A DNA stretch of 45,233 bases from NCBI GenBank assembly GCA_964465155.1, contig CAYXIH010000013.1, positions 1 to 45,233 of the forward strand, read 5' to 3'. Of the stretch, positions 1 through 8,170 are shown piece after piece. Each line of letters begins with the position of its first letter. The first letter of the stretch is position 1. The notes under the pieces are model-generated. The model was given only the letters and a program-made list of their open reading frames with translations, did no database searches and had not been told where the DNA came from. The DNA is from Spiro-02 sp964465155. GTDB taxonomy: Bacteria > Spirochaetota > Spirochaetia > Sphaerochaetales > Sphaerochaetaceae. Made by a program: the position numbers and the translations under genes.

Positions 1-89
1 ACTTTGTTTTCTTTTCGCTTACGCCGTATTTCGCTTCAAACCACATAATATAGATATAAGGAGACCAGATTCTCCCTCCGAGGGTATAC

Positions 90-118
90 TTGCCACTCCC
101 ATCATTCACTTGTAGGAT
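90..118 (+). promoter_or_regulatory. sigma-70-like promoter of the MATE gene
   Basis: TTGCCA (90-95) and TAGGAT (113-118) are separated by exactly 17 bases and lie about 25 bases before the chosen ATG. This is the best promoter match before the MATE gene. It was read by eye only. Bases 1-89 hold no recognisable gene. Confidence 0.45.
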
Positions 119-143
119 ACTGGTGATTTCAGGGGGAACATCA

Positions 144-1499
144 ATGATCCAACGTGATATGACGTACGGCAGCCCATTGAAGCTGATCGTGGCGTTCGTG
201 ATACCTATACTCATAGGAAATATATTCCAACAGTTCTACAGCATGGTCGATACATTTGTGGTAGGACGTTTCGTAGGCGTCAGCGCATTGGCCGCCCTGG
301 GGGCTTCCGGTGCAATGCAGTTCCTGGTCATTGGGTTCGTCATAGGACTGACTGCAGGCTTCTCAGTTGTGATCAGTCAGAAGTTCGGTGCAGGGGACAT
401 CCCTGCCATGAAACAGGCAATAGCCATGTCCATCATTGCCTCGGCTGTCTTGTCAGTAATCATGACAGCCCTGAGCATGGGCACTTCGACGTGGTTGCTT
501 GGGTTGCTCAAGACGCCACAGGACATCATCATCCAAGCCAACATCTACATATCAATCATCTTTGGCGGCCTCACCGCAACTGTGTTCTACAACCTGTTCG
601 CCTCCATGCTGCGGGCCGTAGGCGACAGCCGGGCTCCCCTCTTCTTCTTGATCATCGCCTCTGTAATGAATATCATCCTGGACCTGCTCTTTATTTTGGT
701 GTTCAAAGCCGGTTGTGCAGGAGTTGCCGCAGCAACAGTCATTGCCCAGGCATTCTCCGCAGTTGTCTCTTTATTCTATATATATAGAAAATACCCAGAC
801 CTACAGCCCCACAGGGAGGACTGGCGTTACAATTCCAAGATAATGGGCAATCTCCTGCGCATTGGAATCCCTGCTGCACTCCAGTTCTCGGTATGTGCCA
901 TCGGCGTGCTGGTCATCCAAGGCTGCATCAACAACCTTGGCTCCGAGATCGTAGCTGCCTATACCATTGGATGCAAAGTAGAGAACCTCATCGTCCAGCC
1001 CCTGCCGACATTGGGATTGGGGATTGCAACCTTTGCAGGTCAAAACATCGGTGCCGGAAAGTTGGACAGGGTCAAGATAGGCGTACGCAACACCATGTGG
1101 CTCTCAGTTGCAATTTCATTGTTGTGCCTGGGGCTTGTCATGTTCTTGGGCAGACCGATAGTCAGCTTGTTTGTTGAGCCACACCAGATGTTCGTCGTAG
1201 ACAATGCAGTATTGTATCTGCGAATCGCATCCCTGTTCTTCATTCCACTTGGGTTTATCTTTGTGCTGCGCAACGCGAGCCAAGGATGTGGAAGTGGACT
1301 GATCCCCCTCCTCTCCTCGTTGCAAGAGCTATTGTTTCGCGTATTGGTGGCGATCCTGCTCGCCGGACCGCTTGGGTATTTCGGCATATGCCTGGCAAGC
1401 CCCATTGCATGGGTAGCAGCGGCAGTCCTGCTGGCAGTTGCGTTCTCGATTCAGATGAGAAACATTGGGAAGAAGTTGGTGCCTGTGGCAGTTGCCTGA
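144..1499 (+). CDS. MATE family efflux transporter
   Basis: Multidrug and toxin extrusion protein of the inner membrane, 451 residues, normal for the family. It should couple cation (H+ or Na+) entry to export of organic cations or drugs; the substrate cannot be read from sequence. The protein is almost entirely hydrophobic helices arranged as two MatE repeats. It opens with the typical amphipathic stretch before the first membrane helix (MTYGSPLKLIVAFVIPILIG), followed by QQFYSMVDTFVVGRFVG, which is characteristic of the DinF/NorM-like clade. The ATG at 144 was preferred over an upstream TTG (90) because AGGGGGA lies at the right distance and the conserved family N-terminus begins there. The gene stands alone, and a strong hairpin (1627-1654) lies downstream. 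No neighbouring regulator suggests a substrate. Confidence 0.9.
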   Translation: MIQRDMTYGSPLKLIVAFVIPILIGNIFQQFYSMVDTFVVGRFVGVSALAALGASGAMQFLVIGFVIGLTAGFSVVISQKFGAGDIPAMKQAIAMSIIASAVLSVIMTALSMGTSTWLLGLLKTPQDIIIQANIYISIIFGGLTATVFYNLFASMLRAVGDSRAPLFFLIIASVMNIILDLLFILVFKAGCAGVAAATVIAQAFSAVVSLFYIYRKYPDLQPHREDWRYNSKIMGNLLRIGIPAALQFSVCAIGVLVIQGCINNLGSEIVAAYTIGCKVENLIVQPLPTLGLGIATFAGQNIGAGKLDRVKIGVRNTMWLSVAISLLCLGLVMFLGRPIVSLFVEPHQMFVVDNAVLYLRIASLFFIPLGFIFVLRNASQGCGSGLIPLLSSLQELLFRVLVAILLAGPLGYFGICLASPIAWVAAAVLLAVAFSIQMRNIGKKLVPVAVA

Positions 1500-1626
1500 C
1501 ACCTGTTTCAGCAAGATGGATTTGGAATATATGTGCATGGGCATCCGTCCTTGTTGTCTTGAAGTCAAGACCAACTGATGGATTGCCTGTTTCTATATTA
1601 TTGGATGAGATTGCCTAGATATAACG

Positions 1627-1654
1627 AGGGGCTACTGCTGATGCAGTAGCCCCT
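1627..1654. terminator. 12-bp stem hairpin between MATE gene and tRNA genes
   Basis: AGGGGCTACTGC (1627-1638) pairs perfectly with GCAGTAGCCCCT (1643-1654) around a TGAT loop. It lies between the end of the MATE gene and the 3' end of the minus-strand tRNA-Glu, so it can serve both convergent transcripts. Neither side has a long T tract, so its action as an intrinsic terminator is inferred from position and stem strength. Confidence 0.6.
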
Positions 1655-1657
1655 GTT

Positions 1658-1729
1658 CATCTCCAAGGGGAGTCGAACCCCTGTTGACGGGATGAAAACC
1701 CGTTGTCCTAACCACTAGACGATGGAGAC
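1658..1729 (-). tRNA. tRNA-Glu (anticodon TTC)
   Basis: The minus strand folds as a complete cloverleaf. The acceptor is GTCTCCA paired with TGGAGAT (one G-T wobble), the D arm carries TAGTGGTTAGGA, and the anticodon stem-loop is centred on TTC. The T arm has the GGTTCGACTCC consensus. The 3' CCA is not encoded. It is the second gene of a two-tRNA unit behind tRNA-Lys. Confidence 0.93.
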
Positions 1730-1780
1730 ATATTTTTTGCTCCGTGGGAAAAGCCCCAGGACTTTCCGTTGGAAGCCATA

Positions 1781-1853
1781 TGAGCCGCACAGGATTCGGA
1801 CCTGTGACCCACGCCTTAAAAGGGCGTTGCTCTACCAGCTGAGCTAGCGGCCC
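1781..1853 (-). tRNA. tRNA-Lys (anticodon TTT)
   Basis: The minus strand gives acceptor GGGCCGC paired with GCGGCTC, the D arm GCTCAGCTGGTAGAGC, and anticodon stem ACGCC/GGCGT around the 7-base loop CTTTTAA (anticodon TTT). The T arm is GGTCCGAATCC. CCA is not encoded. It is the first gene after a strong promoter (1874-1902) and is probably co-transcribed with tRNA-Glu, 51 bases further on. Confidence 0.93.
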
Positions 1854-1873
1854 GTGCCTCGCAACGTCATGGA

Positions 1874-1902
1874 ATATAACAGCATGTGGTTGAGTATGTC
1901 AA
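1874..1902 (-). promoter_or_regulatory. promoter of the tRNA-Lys/tRNA-Glu unit
   Basis: On the minus strand a consensus TTGACA (1902-1897) is followed after 17 bases by TTATAT (1879-1874). The expected transcription start is about a dozen bases before tRNA-Lys. A perfect -35 box fits a highly expressed stable-RNA unit. Confidence 0.7.
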
Positions 1903-2058
1903 CCATCATTCTGAAATCTTTAGTAAAAAACGCCATCTCCATGAGATGTAGGTAGTTGTCGTCCGTATTCCTGGAGTATCTTTACATTCGATGACGCTCA
2001 TGCGATTATTTGATACAGGACGAGGCTGCGAAGCAACCACACTCCGAGGAGCAACAAC

Positions 2059-3435
2059 ATGTGGGATGTACCAACGACCGTAGCCAACCAACGAGCTTAT
2101 TTCCTCTCAGGCGCTACTTTGGATATTGATTGGAGACTGGACAGGCTCAAGGACCTGCGTTCTGCAATTCTCAAGCATGAGGATGCTTTGCTGGATGGAC
2201 TCCGCCTCGACTTGGGCAAATGTGCGTTCGAAGCCTACGAGACTGAGATTGGTGTGGTCCTCGAAGGAATCGGGCACACCATGAAGCACCTCAAGAAGTG
2301 GGCCCGTCCCAAAAAGGTCAAGACAGGCCTCACGGGATTCCCTGGCAAGAGCCATGTCTACACCACTCCACTTGGACTTGCGTGCATCATGAGCCCCTGG
2401 AACTATCCGTTCCATTTGACCATGATGCCCTTGGTCGCTTCCATAGCGGCAGGCGATTGCTCTGTGATCAAACCATCACGATATAGTTCCCACACGGCAC
2501 AAGCAATGCAGGAGATGCTCGAACAGACGTTCGAGCCCCAGTACATCTCCTTGTTCCAAGGGGACAGCTCTATCAACAATGAGATGCTTGCAGAACAGTT
2601 TGACTTCATCTTCTTCACAGGAAGCATCACCATCGGCAAGCTGGTCATGGACGCTGCCTCGAAGAACCTGACACCTGTGGTGCTCGAGCTAGGTGGAAAA
2701 AGTCCTGCAGTGGTCGACGAGACAGCCGACATTGCCCTTGCTGCAAAGAGAATCATGTGGGGCAAGCTCATCAATGCCGGGCAAACGTGTGTTGCACCAG
2801 ACTATGTGTTGGTCCACAGGAGCAAGGAACAGGAACTTCTTGCCGCCATGAAGGCTGCAGTGCTGAAATTCTATGGAAACGATCCATTGCACAATGATGA
2901 GTTCTGCAAGATCATCAACGAAAAGCACTACCAGAGATTGTGTGGTTTGCTTGGCAAGGAGAACGGGGACATCTACATGGGTGGCCAGCAGATCGAGCAA
3001 CTGCAGAAAATTGCACCCACGATCATGACCAATGTACGGCTAGACGGACAGCTGATGGCCGACGAGATATTTGGCCCCATCCTACCGGTGATACCGTATG
3101 ACTCATTCGATCAGGTCGTCTCACTTATCAGGAGCAAGCACCGCCCACTGGCTGCATACCTCTTTACCCGTGATACACGCCTGCAGAAGTGGTTCATCGA
3201 GAACATCACCTTTGGAGGTGGTTGCATCAACGACGTGGTCATGCAGCTCTCCAACCCCAACATGCCGTTTGGTGGTGTCGGCTACAGTGGCATGGGACGG
3301 TACCATGGCAAAGACGGCTTTGTCACCTTCAGCCACGTCAAGAGCATCCTTGACCGTGGGCTCAAGCCGGATATCAGTGTCCGCTACGCACCCTATGGCA
3401 ACAAGCTGGGGTTGCTGAGGAAACTGTTGAAATAG
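2059..3435 (+). CDS. aldehyde dehydrogenase, ALDH3-type
   Basis: NAD(P)+-dependent oxidation of an aldehyde to the carboxylate in the cytoplasm. At 458 residues it has the short length of the ALDH3 / coniferyl-aldehyde-dehydrogenase clade rather than the ~490 of classic ALDHs. Visible catalytic set: oxyanion-hole Asn in SPWNYPF (N115), cofactor Lys in VIKPS (K138), general base Glu in LELGGKSP (E210), nucleophile Cys in NAGQTCVAPD (C244), and EIFGPILPV near residue 340. All are intact. GAGGAG about seven bases before ATG 2059 fixes the start. It is monocistronic, with tRNA genes diverging upstream and a strong hairpin directly after the stop. The ALDH3 clade often handles long-chain or aromatic aldehydes, but the substrate here is unknown and no pathway neighbour helps. 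Confidence 0.92.
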   Translation: MWDVPTTVANQRAYFLSGATLDIDWRLDRLKDLRSAILKHEDALLDGLRLDLGKCAFEAYETEIGVVLEGIGHTMKHLKKWARPKKVKTGLTGFPGKSHVYTTPLGLACIMSPWNYPFHLTMMPLVASIAAGDCSVIKPSRYSSHTAQAMQEMLEQTFEPQYISLFQGDSSINNEMLAEQFDFIFFTGSITIGKLVMDAASKNLTPVVLELGGKSPAVVDETADIALAAKRIMWGKLINAGQTCVAPDYVLVHRSKEQELLAAMKAAVLKFYGNDPLHNDEFCKIINEKHYQRLCGLLGKENGDIYMGGQQIEQLQKIAPTIMTNVRLDGQLMADEIFGPILPVIPYDSFDQVVSLIRSKHRPLAAYLFTRDTRLQKWFIENITFGGGCINDVVMQLSNPNMPFGGVGYSGMGRYHGKDGFVTFSHVKSILDRGLKPDISVRYAPYGNKLGLLRKLLK

Positions 3436-3440
3436 CAGAT

Positions 3441-3482
3441 ATCAAGAAGGGGATGGCCAATGACCATCCCCTGTTTCTTGAT
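3441..3482. terminator. bidirectional terminator hairpin
   Basis: GGGGATGG pairs with CCATCCCC, and the outer arms ATCAAGAA and TTCTTGAT extend the stem. It sits between the stop codons of the aldehyde dehydrogenase (+) and the TPR-like gene (-), 5 and 14 bases from them, so it probably ends both transcripts. Confidence 0.75.
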
Positions 3483-3496
3483 GTTACTCTTCCCTA

Positions 3497-4411
3497 TTAC
3501 TTGGAGAGTTGGGCATACCAATCCTGCACCAACGCATCAATCTCCTCCATGTTCCGGATATCGCCTTGCGAATGGAACGCTCGGGACTTGTAGACAGCCT
3601 GAGCATACAGCAGGAGCATCACAGCCTCCTGGCGGTCGCTCATCTGCCCAAGCTGGACGGATGAATAGTACGGCTGGTTCGCAACACCAAGCTTTCCCTC
3701 ATAGAACCCGTATTTGGTATAGTCGTCGGTTGCGCTGTCCCACTTGTCCTGGAGCTTCGCGATCTCCGTCGTCCGCTTCTTGATGTTCCAGTTGCGTTTC
3801 CACAGCATCTCTGCCAAGCCTTGGTAGGTTCCCGGATAGATGACGTTGCTGGGAATCGTGTCGACAGCCGCCCGTGCAAACGAGATGGCAGTTTGTGAAT
3901 TGCCAAAGGACATGGGCTTTCCTGGCAGCTGGTCATACAAGCTGGCGAGTACATACCAGGCCTCGGATGAATCCAAACAGCCAAAGTCATTGATGACAAT
4001 GCGCAAGTCCGCATCCATCGGCTTTGCCTTGGACAGCGAGTTCAACGCACCTTTGGTCTGTCCCCAGCGTCCTACGTTCGAGGCCTTCCAGAGGTATCCC
4101 ATCGGTCCAGGTGCGACGGCAATGGACTGCTCGGCATATGCCTGGCCCTCTTCATAGGCTGCGAACCTTGCAGCCTTGTCACTCTTGGGAATATTGTCCC
4201 CCAGTGTCACCTGCACACGTGCCAGCCTCCACAGGGCTTGGGCCTCCTCGTCGGCAGTCGACGCCTGGGACTTGAGGTCCAGCAACAACTGCTTGGACTC
4301 CTGGGGCTTGTCGGTAAAATAGAGAAGGTCTGCTTGCTCGAAGCTGACCTGGGCAAATGCCATGGTACAAGCACACAGCACGGCCAAAAATACGATAGGA
4401 CGTCTATTCAT
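3497..4411 (-). CDS. secreted TPR-like protein of unknown role
   Basis: A 304-residue protein with a clear N-terminal signal sequence: MNRR, then a hydrophobic run ending in AFA before Q, a signal peptidase I site. It is therefore exported, probably periplasmic. The mature part is helical and repeat-like. It begins with a tetratricopeptide-type segment (FTDKPQESKQLLLDLK, then EEAQALWRLARVQ). In mid-protein, GPMGYLWKASNVGRWGQTKG and EAWYVLASLYDQLP resemble the TPR folds of RMD1-like or TRAP-associated (TatT-like) proteins. That resemblance is weak and no enzymatic motif is visible. The start at 4411 is set by GGAGGAA seven bases upstream; an in-frame ATG six codons earlier lacks a ribosome site. 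It diverges from the CLC transporter gene and shares a terminator hairpin with the aldehyde dehydrogenase. Confidence 0.75.
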   Translation of the reverse strand: MNRRPIVFLAVLCACTMAFAQVSFEQADLLYFTDKPQESKQLLLDLKSQASTADEEAQALWRLARVQVTLGDNIPKSDKAARFAAYEEGQAYAEQSIAVAPGPMGYLWKASNVGRWGQTKGALNSLSKAKPMDADLRIVINDFGCLDSSEAWYVLASLYDQLPGKPMSFGNSQTAISFARAAVDTIPSNVIYPGTYQGLAEMLWKRNWNIKKRTTEIAKLQDKWDSATDDYTKYGFYEGKLGVANQPYYSSVQLGQMSDRQEAVMLLLYAQAVYKSRAFHSQGDIRNMEEIDALVQDWYAQLSK

Positions 4412-4479
4412 GCAAAGTTCCTCCCACACCTGAACTCATATGAGTGTATTGTACCTGCTGCATGGACCTTGTCAAACAC

Positions 4480-4493
4480 AAAAGGTACCTTTT
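4480..4493. promoter_or_regulatory. 14-bp palindrome before the CLC gene
   Basis: AAAAGGTACCTTTT is a perfect palindrome in the divergent space between the TPR-like gene and the CLC transporter. Its position suits an operator. No regulator gene is adjacent, and I do not match it to a known site. No fluoride-riboswitch consensus was seen here. Confidence 0.3.
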
Positions 4494-4523
4494 CTTCAAT
4501 TGGTTTACCCAATGGGGCTTCCA

Positions 4524-5891
4524 ATGTATGATACAAGCATGGAACACAACACAAAAGAGACCCTCTGGCATATCATTCGTACTTGGAACTGGCTCCTATG
4601 GCTCATCCGCGGCACACTCGTTGGTGTGTGCGTAGGACCGCTGATGTTCCTCCTCTCTTCTATGATCCATTGGGCAACCGCACTGAGGGAGGCCAACCCC
4701 TTCATGCTCCTCTTCATCCCGGTTGGAGGAGTACTCACCTCATTGCTGTTCCATTGGTCGGGAGCGCACCTGCGCCATGGCACCAACCTTGCGATAGAGC
4801 GGATCAACTTCCGCAGGCTCACATCCAGTCCCAAAGAGAGCGGGGACACGGATGACCTGCATGTCCCCATTTCACCAAAGATCATCCCCCTCATGTTCGT
4901 AAACACCGCCATGACCCATCTCAGCGGAGCTTCAGGCGGCAAGGAGGATGCTGGTGTCCAAATCGGAACCACCATTGCCGGCATATTCGACTGGATGGAG
5001 GCACGGATGCTTGCATTCTTTGGGCATCCCAGGTCCTTGCTCTCCCATGCCGACCAAACCCGGATATGGATGGTCACAGGTGCCGGAGCCGCATTCGCAG
5101 GCCTGTTCAACGCTCCCATGGCAGGAACGTGGTTCGGTGTCCAATTCGCATCTCCCAAGATTACCCGAACCGAGGCCTTCCTCCCCTCCCTCGCTGGAAG
5201 TTTCTCCGCCTCGCTCATCTCCCAATGGCTGGGCAACCACCCCATCTCACTGCCAGTTCCCATGGAGATCGTACAATTCAACGCCGTGGTGCTCCTCAAG
5301 CTCTGCCTGGCTGGCTTCATCTTTGGATTGCTCTCGAGATTCGTGGCGTTCATGGTCCATGGATGCAAGCACCTGATGCGAAGGACATCCGACAAGCAGG
5401 TGCTGCGCTCCCTGTATGCCTCCTTGGCACTCTTGGCTGCGACTGGGCTCTTGTTCCTGCTCACCGGGACCTTCAAGTACAATGGCTTGAGCCTTGGACT
5501 CTTTGCCGCTGCTTCCGAAGGATCGGTAGCATGGTATGACCCGCTGGGGAAGATCCTCCTCACGGCATTGACCATCGCAGCAGGATTCAGCGGTGGTGAG
5601 ATCATCCCCCTGATGGTCATAGGTGGAACTACCGGCTCCCTCCTTGCACCGCTGTTTGGGCTTCCACCGATCATGATGACCATCTTCGGCGCAATGGGTA
5701 CCCTCAGTGGCGCCACGAAGCTTCCCATGGTCTGCTTCTTGTTGTGCATGGAGCTCTTTGGGACAGGCAATGTCACCCTTATGTTCGCAACTTGTATGAT
5801 CAGCTTCATTTCCTCAGGTAGGGAAAGCATCTACGAAAGCCAAAGCGATCCCATCTCAAACAAGAAGAAACCATTGCTTCAACAAAAGTAA
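4524..5891 (+). CDS. CLC-family anion transporter, fluoride-type (CLC-F-like) clade
   Basis: Inner-membrane anion channel or anion/H+ antiporter of the chloride-channel superfamily, about 455 residues with many hydrophobic helices. Classic CLC-Cl motifs (GSGIP, GREGP, GxFxP) are missing. Instead there is SGASGGKEDAGVQIG with the gating glutamate at about residue 141, and GFSGGEIIPLMVIGGTTG at about 354. As I recall it, the fluoride-exporting CLC-F clade has GGSxGREGxxVQ and GFKGGEVTPLFxIG at these places, so a fluoride exporter is the best inference. The Asp after the gating Glu (KED rather than REG) is unusual. The start is uncertain: ATGs at 4440, 4512, 4524 and 4539 are all in frame and none has a strong ribosome site; 4524 is a compromise. 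The next gene, a metal ATPase, has its own promoter. Confidence 0.8.
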   Translation: MYDTSMEHNTKETLWHIIRTWNWLLWLIRGTLVGVCVGPLMFLLSSMIHWATALREANPFMLLFIPVGGVLTSLLFHWSGAHLRHGTNLAIERINFRRLTSSPKESGDTDDLHVPISPKIIPLMFVNTAMTHLSGASGGKEDAGVQIGTTIAGIFDWMEARMLAFFGHPRSLLSHADQTRIWMVTGAGAAFAGLFNAPMAGTWFGVQFASPKITRTEAFLPSLAGSFSASLISQWLGNHPISLPVPMEIVQFNAVVLLKLCLAGFIFGLLSRFVAFMVHGCKHLMRRTSDKQVLRSLYASLALLAATGLLFLLTGTFKYNGLSLGLFAAASEGSVAWYDPLGKILLTALTIAAGFSGGEIIPLMVIGGTTGSLLAPLFGLPPIMMTIFGAMGTLSGATKLPMVCFLLCMELFGTGNVTLMFATCMISFISSGRESIYESQSDPISNKKKPLLQQK

Positions 5892-5911
5892 TATTTTTGT
5901 ATCCTGATTTA

Positions 5912-5966
5912 TTGACTGTCTTGGTGGACTTGAATTAATATATTAATACTTACTCATATATTAATA
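5912..5966 (+). promoter_or_regulatory. promoter and AT-rich direct-repeat operator of the metal ATPase gene
   Basis: TTGACT (5912-5917), 18 bases, then TAATAT (5936-5941) forms a good sigma-70 promoter. An 11-base direct repeat ATATATTAATA occurs at 5938-5948 and 5956-5966 (period 18 bp). TTAATATATTAA (5935-5946) is a 12-bp palindrome over the -10 box. Placement over the -10 region and the start site suits a metal-responsive repressor such as an ArsR/SmtB-type protein. That assignment is inference, because no such regulator lies in the window. Confidence 0.5.
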
Positions 5967-5982
5967 GATTCAAGGAGTTCCA

Positions 5983-8082
5983 ATGAAACGTACCTATGAT
6001 ATACAAGGGCTGGATTGCGCAAACTGCGCCGCGAAGGTAGAACGTTCCATCGCGGCATTGCCAGGTATCCAAAGCGCAACGCTGGACTTTATGGCACAGC
6101 GCCTGTATGTAGAGACAACCAACACTGCATCCAAGGATATTTGGAATACGATCACGACGACCGCCGTTGCCCAGGAACCGGACATCCTCATGACGGTAGT
6201 GGGAGAACAACCGGTGGAGCAGCCCGCTGGCAAGGATGCCAATCCGTGGCTCAACCTCCACTTGCTGCGGATCTGCATCGCCTTGGTGCTGTTCATCATT
6301 GGAAAGGTACTCGGCAATCCCTTGGCATCCACCATATTGGAGCTTGCCTCCTTTGCATTGGCTGGCTATGACGTCATCTGGCGTGCAATGAAGAACATTG
6401 CCCATGGAAAAGTGTTTGACGAGAACTTCCTGATGGCAGTGGCTACCATCGGGGCTGTAGTCATAGGTGACTATGCCGAGGCAGCGGCGGTCATGATCTT
6501 CTACCAAGCAGGTGAATACTTCCAGCAAGCGGCCGTACAGGGATCGCGCAAGTCGATCGCTGCCCTGATGGACATCCGCCCCCAGTCAGCAACAGTCGTC
6601 CGTGACGGAAAAGCCGTGACTGTGTCACCCCAATCCGTAGCCGTGGGGGAAACTATCCGGATCCTTGCCGGAGAGAAGGTACCCCTAGATGCAGTAGTCA
6701 CATCGGGGACCTCCTTCCTTGACACCATGGCACTCACTGGGGAACCCGTACCCCGCGAAGTCACGGTGGGTGATCCCATCATCAGCGGATGCATCAATAC
6801 CACCGGCGTCTTGGAAGCCAGGACTACCAGCTCCTATGCCGACAGCACCGTCAGCAAGATCCTTGAGCTGGTCGAGGAATCATCTTCGAGAAAGGCACCC
6901 AGCGAACAGTTCATCACCAAGTTCGCCCGGTACTATACCCCCGCCGTGGTCGTTGCGGCGCTGGTGCTTGGCATAGCACCTCCCCTCCTGGGATTCGGAA
7001 CGTTCTCGACATGGATATACCGTGCCCTCGTCTTCTTGGTCATCAGCTGCCCATGTGCACTGGTCATTTCGATTCCCATGTCGTTCTTTGGTGGCATCGG
7101 AGGATGTGCCCGAAAGGGAATCCTCGTCAAGGGTGGCAATTATCTACAAGCCCTTGCCAATGTGAAGACATTCGTGTTCGACAAGACCGGAACCATTACC
7201 CAGGGTGTATTCGAGGTTCAGGATGTCACTGTCTATGACAAGAGCATGGATGAGGCATCGGTTCTTCGGGTAGCCTCGGCTGTGGAGAAACTCAGCAACC
7301 ATCCCGTTGCACAGGCAATCGTGCGGCACTTTGGCAATGACAGCCCACAGGCCACCGAAGCGGTGGAGGTTGCAGGAATGGGCATCGAAGCCACAGTCGA
7401 CGGACAGCGGATCCTTGCTGGAAACAAAAAACTGATGGAGCGTTCGCAGGTGAAGGTTCCCGATGAATCAGATTTGGTCGGGACGGTGGTGTACATCGCC
7501 ACCGGCAACAAGCTGGTTGCGCGCATCATAGTCTCGGATATCGTCAAGCCAGGGTCGGCACAGGCAATTTCCCGCCTCAAGGCACTGGGTGTCACACGCA
7601 CTGTCATGCTCACCGGTGATGCTCCCCAAGCAGCACGGGCCATAGCCAAGGATGTGGGAATCGATGAGGTCCACGCATCGCTGCTGCCACAGATGAAAGT
7701 CTCCGAGCTGGAACGGATCATGGGAGAGTATCCGGGAACGCTTGCATATGTAGGTGACGGCATCAATGATGCCCCGGTCCTCGCCCGGGCAGACATCGGC
7801 ATTGCCATGGGTGCCATGGGAAGTGATGCGGCAATCGAGGCAGCGGATGTCGTGATCATGACCGATGACTTGGGCCGCGCCGCCGATGCAATGTGCATCT
7901 CCCGCAGGACCAACAAGATCGTGAGGCAGAACATTGTCTTCGCACTCTCGGTCAAGGCTGTTGTACTGGCTCTGGGTGCAGCAGGCATTGCCGGGATGTG
8001 GTGGGCCGTCTTCGCAGACGTAGGTGTTGCTGTTTTGGCAATCCTCAACGCCATGCGGGCATTGAGGGTCAAACATCTTTAG
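5983..8082 (+). CDS. zntA: Zn/Cd/Pb-translocating P-type ATPase (P1B-2)
   Basis: Metal-exporting ATPase of the inner membrane, 699 residues. An N-terminal HMA domain carries GLDCANCA (C12, C15). The core has all P-type signatures: TGEP (252), phosphorylated Asp in DKTGTIT (D400), HP (440-441), TGDAPQAA (about 544) and GDGINDAP (591-598). Metal choice is read from the membrane helices: CPC at 356-358, Lys in SVKAVVL (K658) and Asp in FADVGVA (D679). The CPC/K/DxG set marks the Zn2+/Cd2+/Pb2+ class rather than the Cu+ class. AAGGAG precedes the ATG. The gene is monocistronic behind a promoter with an operator-like direct repeat, consistent with metal-induced detoxification. It could equally be named cadA; sequence alone does not separate the two. 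Confidence 0.93.
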   Translation: MKRTYDIQGLDCANCAAKVERSIAALPGIQSATLDFMAQRLYVETTNTASKDIWNTITTTAVAQEPDILMTVVGEQPVEQPAGKDANPWLNLHLLRICIALVLFIIGKVLGNPLASTILELASFALAGYDVIWRAMKNIAHGKVFDENFLMAVATIGAVVIGDYAEAAAVMIFYQAGEYFQQAAVQGSRKSIAALMDIRPQSATVVRDGKAVTVSPQSVAVGETIRILAGEKVPLDAVVTSGTSFLDTMALTGEPVPREVTVGDPIISGCINTTGVLEARTTSSYADSTVSKILELVEESSSRKAPSEQFITKFARYYTPAVVVAALVLGIAPPLLGFGTFSTWIYRALVFLVISCPCALVISIPMSFFGGIGGCARKGILVKGGNYLQALANVKTFVFDKTGTITQGVFEVQDVTVYDKSMDEASVLRVASAVEKLSNHPVAQAIVRHFGNDSPQATEAVEVAGMGIEATVDGQRILAGNKKLMERSQVKVPDESDLVGTVVYIATGNKLVARIIVSDIVKPGSAQAISRLKALGVTRTVMLTGDAPQAARAIAKDVGIDEVHASLLPQMKVSELERIMGEYPGTLAYVGDGINDAPVLARADIGIAMGAMGSDAAIEAADVVIMTDDLGRAADAMCISRRTNKIVRQNIVFALSVKAVVLALGAAGIAGMWWAVFADVGVAVLAILNAMRALRVKHL

Positions 8083-8170
8083 CTTCCAAAAGTACAAGCA
8101 TGTATTTGCCGGCACTTAACATGAACCCTAGGGTATGATACAGTAGGCACGCGAAACAAAGGAACTCAAG

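Noticed and set aside
4505..5830. Long minus-strand open frame of 441 codons opposite the CLC gene
   Set aside because: It is the antisense shadow of a gene with clear CLC motifs; its translation is rich in Ser, Arg and Pro with no domain and no ribosome site.
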